64,000 bases of DNA. It comes from Sporosarcina sp. P33 (GTDB taxonomy: Bacteria > Bacillota > Bacilli > Bacillales_A > Planococcaceae). The stretch lies in assembly GCF_002077155.1 (NCBI RefSeq), contig NZ_CP015027.1:372001-436000 (forward strand). The letters are read 5' to 3'. The notes under the pieces are model-generated. The model did not search any database and had not been told where the DNA came from. It saw only the letters and a list, made by a program, of their open reading frames with translations. Below, piece after piece: positions 49,595 to 58,571 of the stretch (its first letter is position 1; every line of letters starts with the position of its first letter). Position numbers and translations under genes: made by a program.

Positions 49595-51370
49595 TGCCTG
49601 CTGTGCAGAAAATGACTGAATAATATTCAGGAATGCTTCCCCGTAACGCTCAAGCTTAGTTTCTCCTACACCTTGAACAGTCAGCAGTTCATCATTGGAC
49701 AGCGGCATTTTCGCTACCATGTCGCGCAATGTCTTGTCAGAGAAAATGACAAACGGCGGCACTCCGGCTTGCTGCGCTAATTTTAGGCGCATTGCCCGTA
49801 ATTCATTGAATAACGGATCGTCTTTCGCAACTACAGTTGTGACCATTTCGCCTTTGCGCCAGACTTTTACCTTTCCAAGCAGGACGTCTTTTCCATCCTC
49901 ACCGACGTAAATTGTCGGGAATGGTCCGCTTTCGACTTGCAGATAGTTCTCAGATATTAAAAATTCGATAAAATCTGCCACGTCTTTCGCATTGCGCCCT
50001 TTCATCAGCCCGTATGTCGAAAGCTGATCAAAGTTACATTCTAGCAGCTTTTTATTTTTGGAGCCTGTGAGAACTTGCGCTACCATTGTCTTGCCGAAAC
50101 GCTGTCCCATCCTGATGACACAGGATAGCACTTTTTGCGTATCCACGGTCACATCAAACTGCTCGCGTGTATCGGTGCAATTTCCGCAGCGGCCGCATTC
50201 TTCCGCGTCCTGCTCACCAAAATACGTGATGATATGCTTTTGCAGACAGCCTTCTGTGTGACAGTAATCAACCATCACTTGCATCTTTTTGATTTCATTG
50301 GATATACGCGAAGGATCGGGAGACTGTTCGATGAGGAAACGCTGTGTCAATACATCCTGTGAAGAAAACAGCAGGTAACAGTCACTGTCCAGTCCGTCAC
50401 GCCCCGCTCTTCCGGCCTCTTGATAATAACTTTCCATATTTTTAGGCATCTGATAATGGATGACGTAACGGATATTGGATTTATCAATTCCCATTCCAAA
50501 AGCGTTCGTCGCAACCATTACACGCGCGTCTTCCATGATAAACCGGTCCTGCTGCTGCTGGCGTTCATAATCGGGTAATCCCGCATGATACTTCGCGGCT
50601 GGTATACCGCTTTTCTCCAGCATCAAATACACTTGTTCCACCGCTTTACGGGTAGCTGCGTAAATGATTCCGGATTCATTGCTGTTTTTCTTTACATAGT
50701 CTTTCACGAATTGATTGCGGTCCTGCGCTTTGACAACAGAAAACACCAGATTGTCTCGTTCAAAGCCTGTCACGACGCGGCTGACAGGCGGGATATACAG
50801 CTGCTGGCAAATGTCATCCTGAACTTCAGGTGTGGCTGTTGCCGTCAGTGCAAGGATGATCGGACGGTTGTCTAAGTAATCTAAAATACGGTGGATATTA
50901 CGGTAGCTCGGCCGGAAATCATGGCCCCATTGCGAAATACAGTGCGCTTCGTCAATCGCAATCAACGGAATCGTCATTCGCTGTAATTGATTCAGGAATG
51001 ATTCTGAATCCAGCCGCTCGGGCGCTACATACAACAGCTTGTACTTCCCTTCCAGTGCATTGTCCATCGTACTGAAATACTCTTCAGATGACAGCGTACT
51101 GTTAATATAAGCCGCAGGAATACCGAGCTGGTGCAATGCATCCACCTGATCCTTCATTAATGAAATTAAAGGCGAAATGACCAGGACCGTTCCTTCCATC
51201 GCCAGCGCCGGCACTTGATAACAGACCGATTTACCGCCGCCGGTCGGCATGACACACAGAGTATCATCCCCCTGCAGCACCTGATCGATTACACGCTGCT
51301 GCCCTTCCCGAAACGCTGAATAGCCAAAATACTTATCCAAAATGTCCAACGGGTTTTGAATGACCGCCAC
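49592..51370 (-). CDS. recQ: ATP-dependent DNA helicase RecQ
   Basis: 592 residues. DExH helicase with Walker A MPTGGGKSVCYQVPAL, DEAH box LIAIDEAHCISQWGHDFRPS, motif VI HYQMPKNMESYYQEAGRAGR; zinc-binding cluster around CHTEGCLQKH and CGRCGNC; winged helix (about 415-500); C-terminal HRDC domain (about 515-590, LSNDELLTVQGVGETKLERY). Unwinds DNA 3' to 5' in recombination repair. GTG start at 51370 has only a weak AAAGG nearby, so the start is uncertain. Full-length for RecQ with all domains. Confidence 0.96.
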   Translation of the reverse strand: MAVIQNPLDILDKYFGYSAFREGQQRVIDQVLQGDDTLCVMPTGGGKSVCYQVPALAMEGTVLVISPLISLMKDQVDALHQLGIPAAYINSTLSSEEYFSTMDNALEGKYKLLYVAPERLDSESFLNQLQRMTIPLIAIDEAHCISQWGHDFRPSYRNIHRILDYLDNRPIILALTATATPEVQDDICQQLYIPPVSRVVTGFERDNLVFSVVKAQDRNQFVKDYVKKNSNESGIIYAATRKAVEQVYLMLEKSGIPAAKYHAGLPDYERQQQQDRFIMEDARVMVATNAFGMGIDKSNIRYVIHYQMPKNMESYYQEAGRAGRDGLDSDCYLLFSSQDVLTQRFLIEQSPDPSRISNEIKKMQVMVDYCHTEGCLQKHIITYFGEQDAEECGRCGNCTDTREQFDVTVDTQKVLSCVIRMGQRFGKTMVAQVLTGSKNKKLLECNFDQLSTYGLMKGRNAKDVADFIEFLISENYLQVESGPFPTIYVGEDGKDVLLGKVKVWRKGEMVTTVVAKDDPLFNELRAMRLKLAQQAGVPPFVIFSDKTLRDMVAKMPLSNDELLTVQGVGETKLERYGEAFLNIIQSFSAQQA

Positions 51371-51392
51371 CGCCTTTCGTTAGTTTTGTCTT

Positions 51393-51812
51393 TTAAGATT
51401 GGAATAATAATCGTTCTTCTTCCCGGCTGTGTAATTCATTCACAACAATGAGCCCATAAAACTTCTGCATAATTTCCGGGGTTACTTTCGGATCTTCTTC
51501 GCGCAATTCTTCAATATCCTGAACCAGTAACCGCATTACATCATGATCACGTGTCAGCTGGATGATTTCCTTCTCCAGTTCAGGTTTTTCTTCTAACACT
51601 TGCTTGTAAAAGCCTTCTTCCTCTGCGTCTGCATGACTGATGACTCGTGTTTTCCAATAATCCAGTAAATGATCACATGCCTGCAGAATCATATCCGTTT
51701 CACCCTGTTCTAAACACGCAACCAAATCTTCTGTTTTCATCACGGCGCCGGACAGACCGCCTTCATGGATCGCTTTATGTGAATGAAGCTGTCTTAATGC
51801 TGGTCCTGACAT
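51393..51812 (-). CDS. Hemerythrin HHE domain protein
   Basis: 139 residues from ATG 51812 (GGAG 8 bases upstream). A four-helix HHE domain is indicated by ligands in SHKAIHEGGLSG, CDHLLDYWKTRVISHADAEE, RDHDVMRLL and NELHSREEERLLF, which would hold a di-iron centre. Possible roles are O2/NO sensing or iron-sulfur repair; none can be chosen. Lies 22 bases upstream of recQ on the same strand, so possibly cotranscribed. Confidence 0.85.
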   Translation of the reverse strand: MSGPALRQLHSHKAIHEGGLSGAVMKTEDLVACLEQGETDMILQACDHLLDYWKTRVISHADAEEEGFYKQVLEEKPELEKEIIQLTRDHDVMRLLVQDIEELREEDPKVTPEIMQKFYGLIVVNELHSREEERLLFQS

Positions 51813-51920
51813 ACTGACCACTCCTTGTTGTTTTTCTTAAGCATAACAGAATTCGTGAAACAGTGATAGTTTCCTACAATGAAAAAAAGCCCCGCAGAAA
51901 ACTTCACTGCAAGACATTCT

Positions 51921-52454
51921 TTATACTTTCGCAATACGGATATGACTGACCATCAGCCACGCAAGAACACACATATAGATCACAAAATACGGTGCAATAA
52001 TATACGGAGCGGCGAAATAGCTCAGTGTCAGCAGCACGCCTGCAGCGGTTATCGGCAAACCATAGAACGTGCCATCAAATTCTTCTACATTATAACGGGC
52101 TAAACGGACAGCACCTGCTACAATATAAAATATTACAGCGGACACGCCGATCCACATCGTATCCGACAGCGCGGTATCATAGAGTAATATAGCAGGCGCT
52201 GCACCAAATGATATTAGATCACTGAGCGAATCGAGCTCTTTACCGAACGCCGATTCCGCGTCATAATGTCTCGCAACCATACCGTCAAAACGATCAAATA
52301 ACGCCGCGAAAAAAATAAACATTAAACTCATGTGGCCGTGTCCTTTGAGCACAAGCATGATCGCGATAATTCCCAAACTTAAATTAAAGACTGTGATAAT
52401 ATTCGCCAATTGTAATTTCAGTTTAGTATAATCAAAATATCTGAATGAAAACAA
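51921..52454 (-). CDS. pssA: CDP-diacylglycerol-serine O-phosphatidyltransferase
   Basis: 177 residues, TTG start behind AGGGGG. Multi-helix membrane enzyme with the CDP-alcohol phosphotransferase motif DRFDGMVARHYDAESAFGKE then LDSLSD (DGxxARx8Gx3Dx3D), then membrane helices to the end. Makes phosphatidylserine, which psd converts to phosphatidylethanolamine. Divergent from psd-dedA across 56 bases, whereas Bacillus has pssA-ybfM-psd in one operon; the set is conserved, the orientation is not. Confidence 0.94.
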   Translation of the reverse strand: MFSFRYFDYTKLKLQLANIITVFNLSLGIIAIMLVLKGHGHMSLMFIFFAALFDRFDGMVARHYDAESAFGKELDSLSDLISFGAAPAILLYDTALSDTMWIGVSAVIFYIVAGAVRLARYNVEEFDGTFYGLPITAAGVLLTLSYFAAPYIIAPYFVIYMCVLAWLMVSHIRIAKV

Positions 52455-52510
52455 ATTATGGCCCCCTCATGTATTATTCTATTATAGTCTTAAAGCGGAA
52501 GGATGAAAAG

Positions 52511-53290
52511 ATGAAAACACGTATTTTTAGATCATTTGTTGAATTGACCGGTTCACCGATCAGTTCTTCCTTATTGAAACGGCTGACCACATCACCGGTA
52601 AGTAAACCGCTAATCAAACCGTTTGCTTCCTTCTATCGTATTCAACTGCAGGAAGCAGAATACCCGATCAGTCACTACAATAGTTTGAATGATTTCTTTA
52701 CGCGTTCATTAAAAGCGGGGAGCCGTCCTGTCGAAACAAGTGCAAATGTATTAACTTCACCGGTAGACGGTGTATTAAGCGATGCCGGAATAATAGATGA
52801 GCATCAGAAATTCACCGTAAAAGGCAAGACTTATAGTTTGACTTCACTGCTTGGCACTCCGGAAAAAGCTGCGCCCTACGTAAACGGTTATTATTATTTA
52901 TTTTACCTTTCTCCTATGCATTATCATCACTTTCACTACCCCGTTTCAGGAACATTAACGAACCGCTATGCGCTTGGTTCCACTTCTTATCCTGTCAACG
53001 ACCTAGGGATCCGTTTGAAGAGCGATGTGTTTTCTTCCAATCACCGGATTATTTCTGAACTTTCGACTGATTTTGGAAGAGCAGCAATTGTGAAAGTCGG
53101 CGCATTGAATGTGAATAGCATACGCATTGCAGATTCTGCAACGGATTGCGTAAAAGGACAGGATTTCGGTCATTTCGCCTTTGGATCGACCGTTATTTTA
53201 TTTATCGAACCTAAAAACTCATTCAAACCAATAGAATTGCCTTTTACAGATGTTCAAGTTGGTGATAAGATCGGAGAGTGGCAATCTTAA
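52511..53290 (+). CDS. psd: Phosphatidylserine decarboxylase proenzyme
   Basis: 259 residues from ATG 52511, after AAGGATG; the frame upstream (to 52445) overlaps pssA and lacks a ribosome site. SPVDGVLSDAG, YYLFYLSPMHYHHFHYPVSG and the self-cleavage region HFAFGSTVILF, where cleavage before the Ser of GST makes the pyruvoyl group. Converts phosphatidylserine to phosphatidylethanolamine at the membrane. Followed 18 bases later by the DedA gene. Confidence 0.95.
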   Translation: MKTRIFRSFVELTGSPISSSLLKRLTTSPVSKPLIKPFASFYRIQLQEAEYPISHYNSLNDFFTRSLKAGSRPVETSANVLTSPVDGVLSDAGIIDEHQKFTVKGKTYSLTSLLGTPEKAAPYVNGYYYLFYLSPMHYHHFHYPVSGTLTNRYALGSTSYPVNDLGIRLKSDVFSSNHRIISELSTDFGRAAIVKVGALNVNSIRIADSATDCVKGQDFGHFAFGSTVILFIEPKNSFKPIELPFTDVQVGDKIGEWQS

Positions 53291-53308
53291 GCAAATGAGG
53301 TTTTGAAT

Positions 53309-53797
53309 ATGGAGCACATGCAGCTATATATCGCGCAGTACGGCTATCTTTCTATATTTTTCTTTTTGGCGCTTGGTATTTTCGGCTTGCCTATGCCCGA
53401 TGAATTACTTGTCGCATTTGCCGGATATTTGGCCTCATCCGGTACATTTCAGTTTGTGTTTACCATACTTTTCACAATTTCCGGCGTCATGGTCGGTACT
53501 TTGTTCACATATATGCTCGGAAGAAAAATTGGCAAGCCGCTGATTCATCGCTTCGGCAATTATTTATTCCTTACACCTATGCGCATGCAAAAAATCGAAC
53601 GCTGGTTTATGACATATGGTTCGTGGACGGTAACATTCGGCTATTTTCTTCCCGGCATGCGTCATCTGATCTGCTATGTTTCAGGCATGAGCGGCATGAC
53701 CATCCGGCGCTATATATTGTTTGCGATTCCAGGCGTAATTGTCTCTACTACAGCCTGCGTATTGCTCGGCTATTTCATCAAGTTTCCTTTTTTCTAA
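53309..53797 (+). CDS. DedA-family membrane protein, PetA (YbfM)-like
   Basis: 162 residues from ATG 53309, 8 bases after GAGG. DedA/VTT features: FLALGIFGLPMPDELLVAFA with the conserved acidic residue near a re-entrant loop, GTLFTYMLGRKIG, and FGYFLPGMRHLICYVSGMSG with the family arginine. In Bacillus subtilis the DedA protein encoded beside pssA and psd (YbfM/PetA) is reported to move phosphatidylethanolamine across the membrane. Location directly after psd supports the same role here by inference. Confidence 0.85.
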   Translation: MEHMQLYIAQYGYLSIFFFLALGIFGLPMPDELLVAFAGYLASSGTFQFVFTILFTISGVMVGTLFTYMLGRKIGKPLIHRFGNYLFLTPMRMQKIERWFMTYGSWTVTFGYFLPGMRHLICYVSGMSGMTIRRYILFAIPGVIVSTTACVLLGYFIKFPFF

Positions 53798-53851
53798 ATA
53801 AAAGTAAAACAGGCATGCCGGCTTCCACACCTGCCATCATGACAAATTAAA

Positions 53852-54104
53852 CATACTGGGACATAATATGAAAAAAGCGTAAAGGAGTTCCCTTACGCAT
53901 TTTTATGTCTATTTTTTAATAAATACTTTGCAAAGCATTTGAGTGGACCGGAGCGGAAAAAGGCCGACTCCTGCGGGATTTAGCGCGAATGTTGAGACCC
54001 CGCAGGAGCGCCAGCGACGAGGAGGCTCAAGCGCGCCCCGCGGAAAGCGTGCCTTTTGGAGCGCAGGGGAACGGACTTTATTTTTAGTTTTGTCCCGCCT
54101 TTCA
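53852..54104. repeat. Dispersed repeat, copy B (complete)
   Basis: A 250-base intergenic block opening ACTGGGACATAATATG and closing AGTTTTGTCCCGCC, with GGGACA/TGTCCC at the ends. A hairpin GCGTAAAGG/CCCTTACGC (one mismatch) follows the left end. The centre (53941-54070) is a GC-rich module with stem CTCCTGCGGG/CCCGCAGGAG and arms further in. It sits between the ends of dedA and cydC and may act as a terminator for both. Shares its ends with copy A (5625-7076) and its centre with copy C (10187-10364). Confidence 0.88.
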
Positions 54105-54109
54105 GACAG

Positions 54110-55837
54110 TTACATTCCTTGATCCAACGCGTACAGCTGACGATACCGCTCATTCTCAGCCAGTAATTCTTCATGGGTTCCCTCCATTACGATTTCCCCA
54201 TTATCCATGAAAATGATGCGATCCATTTTTTCCATCCCCATTAAATGGTGTGTAATCCAAATCACTGTATTGTTCTGCAGTGACTGATGGAGCGTTTCAA
54301 CCAGTGAATACTCTGTTACGGGATCGAGCCCTACAGTCGGTTCATCTAAAATCACAACAGGCGTTTGTTTCAATAAAATTCTTGCCAATGCGATTCGCTG
54401 GCGCTCACCGCCTGAAAAACGCTGGCCAGTTTCCTCCATTTGCGTCTTCAAACCTTCAGGCAATGTTTCGAGATATTCATATAAACCTACTTGCTCCGCT
54501 GCGCGCTCCACGTCTTCTGCTGTGGCGGCCGCATTGCCGAGCTTTACATTATTTTCAACGGATGTGGCAAAGAGATACGGCTTTTGATTCAATACACTCA
54601 TAATCTCATAAATAGTATCCCCATACCGGTCAGTCGGCTGATGATTCACTCGGACCTGACCGCTTGAAGGAGCAATCGTCCCGAGCAATAATTGAATCAG
54701 CGTGGACTTACCTGCCCCGCTCTTGCCAAGCACCGCCACTTTTTCACCGGGCCGTACAGTTAATAAGAGATTCTGCACAGCGTTGTTCTCTTGTCCTTCA
54801 TAACGGTAACTGACACGATCCAGTTCAATATATACGGGATCGTTTGCTTTGTATTCAGCCGTCTGTTCCTCGTGTTCTGCGCGGTACTGATGAATCTTGT
54901 CGATTCGCTGCAAAGAAGCTTCATAAGCCGGCAGCCGCTCAATAGCGTGCGAAACAGGCAGCAGCCCTTCCAAAATCGGCAAAGTCACCAATGTGAATGC
55001 TGCGATATACGTTGGCATCAGCGAACCTGCCGCTGCCTGCTGACCTGCCCACATACCGACGATGATTACAAGCAGACCAGAAAACAGCTGCAGCTGCAAG
55101 GTGCGGGACTGCTGCCAGTAAGCCAGTTTTTTATCAATTTCATGGCTGGCGTGACTTTCTTGCTGAAATGAAGAAAGAAATTGCTCCTTCCGGCCGCTGA
55201 TCATCCAGTCGCGCAAACCGAAAATGCCTTCTGTCAGCGTATTATACAGCTGACTGTGCAGCTTTTTTGACTGCTGCTGATTTTTCTTCATTATATAAAG
55301 TGAGACCATCGGATAAACCAACGTCACAACAGCCAATAACACCGCCATCAAGAGCGCAAATTTCCAGTCATACACCGCGAGGACAATGACAGAAAAACTG
55401 TACAGAAACAGTCCAATGACCGTTGGAAACAGCGTCCTTATATAGACGTCCTGTAAATGTTCAATGTCGTCAGCCAGTGTTCCGAGCAGATCTCCTGTCT
55501 GAAAACGGGAGCGTATGAATAATGCCTGCGGCTCCAGCACGTGATAGAGTCCGACCCGCATATCTGCAATAATTTTCAAAACGGCATTATGACCAAGCAA
55601 ACGCTCTACGTAACGCAGAACGGCTCTCGATATCCCAAATGTGCGGACCGCAACGACCGGAATATAGACGAGCAAAATGGTTTCGGGCCGTTCAGATGTG
55701 CGTGAAATTAAATAACCGGATGTGAACGTCAGCATCGCTGCTGAAAGGATAGTCAACGTCCCCAGCAGTATGGTCGACAGGACAGTCCGATTATATTTTC
55801 GGGCATAAGGAAGTATATATTGCTTGTACAAGTTCAT
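54110..55837 (-). CDS. cydC: Thiol reductant ABC exporter subunit CydC
   Basis: 575 residues. Six-helix transmembrane domain (about 15-310) followed by an ATPase: Walker A VAVLGKSGAGKSTLIQLLLG, signature FSGGERQRIALARILL, Walker B PVVILDEPTVGLD, switch histidine WITHH. With CydD it exports cysteine and glutathione-type thiols needed for cytochrome bd assembly. Start overlaps the cydD stop by 4 bases. Last gene of cydABDC. Confidence 0.94.
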   Translation of the reverse strand: MNLYKQYILPYARKYNRTVLSTILLGTLTILSAAMLTFTSGYLISRTSERPETILLVYIPVVAVRTFGISRAVLRYVERLLGHNAVLKIIADMRVGLYHVLEPQALFIRSRFQTGDLLGTLADDIEHLQDVYIRTLFPTVIGLFLYSFSVIVLAVYDWKFALLMAVLLAVVTLVYPMVSLYIMKKNQQQSKKLHSQLYNTLTEGIFGLRDWMISGRKEQFLSSFQQESHASHEIDKKLAYWQQSRTLQLQLFSGLLVIIVGMWAGQQAAAGSLMPTYIAAFTLVTLPILEGLLPVSHAIERLPAYEASLQRIDKIHQYRAEHEEQTAEYKANDPVYIELDRVSYRYEGQENNAVQNLLLTVRPGEKVAVLGKSGAGKSTLIQLLLGTIAPSSGQVRVNHQPTDRYGDTIYEIMSVLNQKPYLFATSVENNVKLGNAAATAEDVERAAEQVGLYEYLETLPEGLKTQMEETGQRFSGGERQRIALARILLKQTPVVILDEPTVGLDPVTEYSLVETLHQSLQNNTVIWITHHLMGMEKMDRIIFMDNGEIVMEGTHEELLAENERYRQLYALDQGM

Positions 55838-57555
55838 ACAGCGTGCCCCCTCCCTCGTGCTTCAAGTAAACGGCAATAGGCGCCATCTGAGTGAAGCAGC
55901 TCTTCATGGGTCCCTGTTTCCACTACTTTGCCGCTGTCCAGCACGATAATTGTATCCATTTCCTGCATCCAGTGGATACGGTGCGTGGCGAAGACAACCA
56001 GCTTATCTTCCAGCAGCGGTATGATCATCTGTTTTAATTCATGCTCCGTTTCAATATCCAAATGGGCAGTCGGTTCATCAAATAATAAAACTTGACGGCG
56101 CTGAAGCAATGAGCGTGCCAGGGCTACCCGCTGCTCTTCTCCTCCGCTCAATACACGGCCACCGGCGCCGATCCGTTCTTCATAGCCAGCAGGGAATGTC
56201 TTGATTAATTCATCCAATCCAACCCGTTCCGCAGCTTCGCGCACTTCACTTTCAGACGCATCCGGTTCGTAAAATCGGATGTTTTCCAGTACCGTATCCG
56301 GGAAAATCGTCGGATGCTGCGGTATATAGGCAATTTGATTTTGCCAGCCGGCAGCGGCCAGATGCGGCAGCTTTTGCCCGTCAAGCACACAGTGTCCGTC
56401 AGTCGGCAATGTAAAGCCCGACAAGACATCGATCAGCGTGGACTTGCCTGCACCCGAGTGGCCGATGACGCCTATTTTACTGAAACCATGTAATTGCAGA
56501 TTCAACCCTTCAAAGATCGTTTGCTCATCTGTCTTGACTTCAACGCCGCGCAATTCCAAAGTAGAGCCGGAATTCCAAGCTGCCGCCGGTGAATCAACTG
56601 CCGGCTGATCAGGCGATGGTTCTTCCAGTATTTTGTGAATTTGCATACTGGCATCCTTGCCGTCCGCAGTTGCGTGGAAATCATTCCCGAGCTCCCGGAC
56701 AGGCGAGAAATATTCAGGCGCCAAAATTAATATAGCGAGCGAAGGTTCCAGCAGCATCTGTCCATTAATTAAGCGTAATCCAAGCTCTACCGCCACCACT
56801 GCCACGGATAAACTGGCAAAAAAGTCAAGTGAAAACGAGGACAGAAACGCATAGCGCAAAGAACGGTTGGTGGCGATCCGGTATTTATCACTGACTGTTG
56901 CTATAGATTGCTCATGAGCACGGCTGCGGCCGAGATATTTCAACGTGACAATCCCGCGCAGAGAGTCCACAAAATGCCGCGACAATAATCGGTACGTATC
57001 CATCTGTTCATCGATTTTCTTTTGGGAAACCAATCCGATCAAAATGAGAAATACAATCAGAATCGGCAAGACCACAATCAGTGTAACAGCGGACATGATA
57101 TCCAATGTAAATACATACAGGACAATGACGAATGGCACGATAGCCATCGACAGCGTGCGCGGTATAAGCAATTCCAGGTACTTTCTGAACTTCGGCACCC
57201 CTTCCAGGCCAAGTGTCACCAAATGGCCCGAACCGTATTTCCCGACAGCCCGCGGCCCCAGATCAAAGATTTTTTTCAGTAATTGCTGTTCATATTCTTT
57301 TGCTGTCTGATCCGCGAAGCGATAGGCCATTCGTTCTTTTGCCCATTGGAAGAAATGACGCAGACTATTCGCTGCGATAAAAACCACAAATGACCGAAGT
57401 GCTTCACTCCAGTCTGCGCCTTGGAACAACTGTGTAATCGCTTTTGCTAAGTAGATTGCCTGAAAAACAATGGCGATTGACTGAACTGCAGTAAGCAGTC
57501 CAATCAATGCCATCACTCGTTTACTTCCTTTGTATTGAAGCAAGTATTTATCCAT
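55834..57555 (-). CDS. cydD: Thiol reductant ABC exporter subunit CydD
   Basis: 573 residues. Membrane domain (about 15-300) and ATPase with Walker A IGVIGHSGAGKSTLIDVLSG, signature LSGGEEQRVALARSLL (E instead of the usual R/Q after GGE), Walker B VLLFDEPTAHLD and switch FATHR. Partner of CydC. The start ATG overlaps the cydB stop (TAATG), so translation is coupled along the operon. Confidence 0.93.
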   Translation of the reverse strand: MDKYLLQYKGSKRVMALIGLLTAVQSIAIVFQAIYLAKAITQLFQGADWSEALRSFVVFIAANSLRHFFQWAKERMAYRFADQTAKEYEQQLLKKIFDLGPRAVGKYGSGHLVTLGLEGVPKFRKYLELLIPRTLSMAIVPFVIVLYVFTLDIMSAVTLIVVLPILIVFLILIGLVSQKKIDEQMDTYRLLSRHFVDSLRGIVTLKYLGRSRAHEQSIATVSDKYRIATNRSLRYAFLSSFSLDFFASLSVAVVAVELGLRLINGQMLLEPSLAILILAPEYFSPVRELGNDFHATADGKDASMQIHKILEEPSPDQPAVDSPAAAWNSGSTLELRGVEVKTDEQTIFEGLNLQLHGFSKIGVIGHSGAGKSTLIDVLSGFTLPTDGHCVLDGQKLPHLAAAGWQNQIAYIPQHPTIFPDTVLENIRFYEPDASESEVREAAERVGLDELIKTFPAGYEERIGAGGRVLSGGEEQRVALARSLLQRRQVLLFDEPTAHLDIETEHELKQMIIPLLEDKLVVFATHRIHWMQEMDTIIVLDSGKVVETGTHEELLHSDGAYCRLLEARGRGHAV

Positions 57556-58571
57556 TAGTATTCTAGATGCTCCTTATCACCTGTCAACCGTTTACGGAAC
57601 ACATAATAACTCCAGATTGTATACGCCAAAACGATTGGCACCATAGTAAATGCTACGATCGTCATGATTTTCAATGAATAATCACCCGAAGCTGCATCGG
57701 CAATTGACATATTAAATGCAGGATCTATAGTACTGATCATCACATTTGGGAATAAAGCGATGAAAAAGCTTGCCATAATAATAATCAGCACTAACCCAGT
57801 CATCGTAAAGCTGAACCCTTCCCGCTTTTTCTTTAAGAAGAAGAATAGCAAACCATACAGCACAATTGCCAAACTGTATAATGGAACCAGAATAGCTCCG
57901 TGATCTGCGAATGCATTTGTATCCGCATACGTAAATACCATAAACAGGATGAGGAAACTACCTGCCAAAGCATACACTTTACGTGCAGCAGCATTTGCCC
58001 GGCTGCGTAACTCCCCTTCTGTTTTCAGACTGATGAACAGCAGACCATGCAAGTACGTTAACACGACGAACGCCAGGCCGCCGATTACTGTATATACATT
58101 GACGAAATCAGTAAAGCCTGCGTACATATTCATATCCGCGTCAATCGGCAGACCTTGAATTAAACTGGTGAAAAATACACCAAACAAAAATGGCGGCAAG
58201 ATGCTTCCGATGAAAATCGCCCAATCCCACGTCTTAACCCATGTTTCCGAGTCACCTTTCCCGCGAAATTCAAATGCCACCCCTCTGATGATGAACGCCA
58301 GCAGCAGCACGACAAACGGCAGATAATATCCGCTGAACACCGTCGCATACCAGTGCGGGAATGCGGCAAACATCGCACCGCCCGCAGTTATCAGCCATAC
58401 TTCATTGGCATCCCAAACAGGTCCGATCGTATTGATGATGACCCGTTTTTCCAAATCATTTCTTGCTAAAAACTTCGTGCTCATTCCGACACCAAAGTCG
58501 AAGCCTTCCAGAAAGATGAATCCCGTAAATAGGACTGCGATTAATATAAACCAAATATCACTTAACGGCAT
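57555..58571 (-). CDS. cydB: Cytochrome d ubiquinol oxidase, subunit II
   Basis: 338 residues from ATG 58571, 7 bases after GGAGGTG. Eight to nine membrane segments; the N-terminus FILIAVLFTGFIFLEGFDFG with the GFDFG signature, and NEVWLITAGGAMFAAFPHWY are typical of CydB. Structural partner of CydA in the bd-type terminal oxidase, which oxidises quinol and reduces O2 at low oxygen. Its start lies inside the cydA 3' end (14-base overlap). Confidence 0.95.
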   Translation of the reverse strand: MPLSDIWFILIAVLFTGFIFLEGFDFGVGMSTKFLARNDLEKRVIINTIGPVWDANEVWLITAGGAMFAAFPHWYATVFSGYYLPFVVLLLAFIIRGVAFEFRGKGDSETWVKTWDWAIFIGSILPPFLFGVFFTSLIQGLPIDADMNMYAGFTDFVNVYTVIGGLAFVVLTYLHGLLFISLKTEGELRSRANAAARKVYALAGSFLILFMVFTYADTNAFADHGAILVPLYSLAIVLYGLLFFFLKKKREGFSFTMTGLVLIIIMASFFIALFPNVMISTIDPAFNMSIADAASGDYSLKIMTIVAFTMVPIVLAYTIWSYYVFRKRLTGDKEHLEY

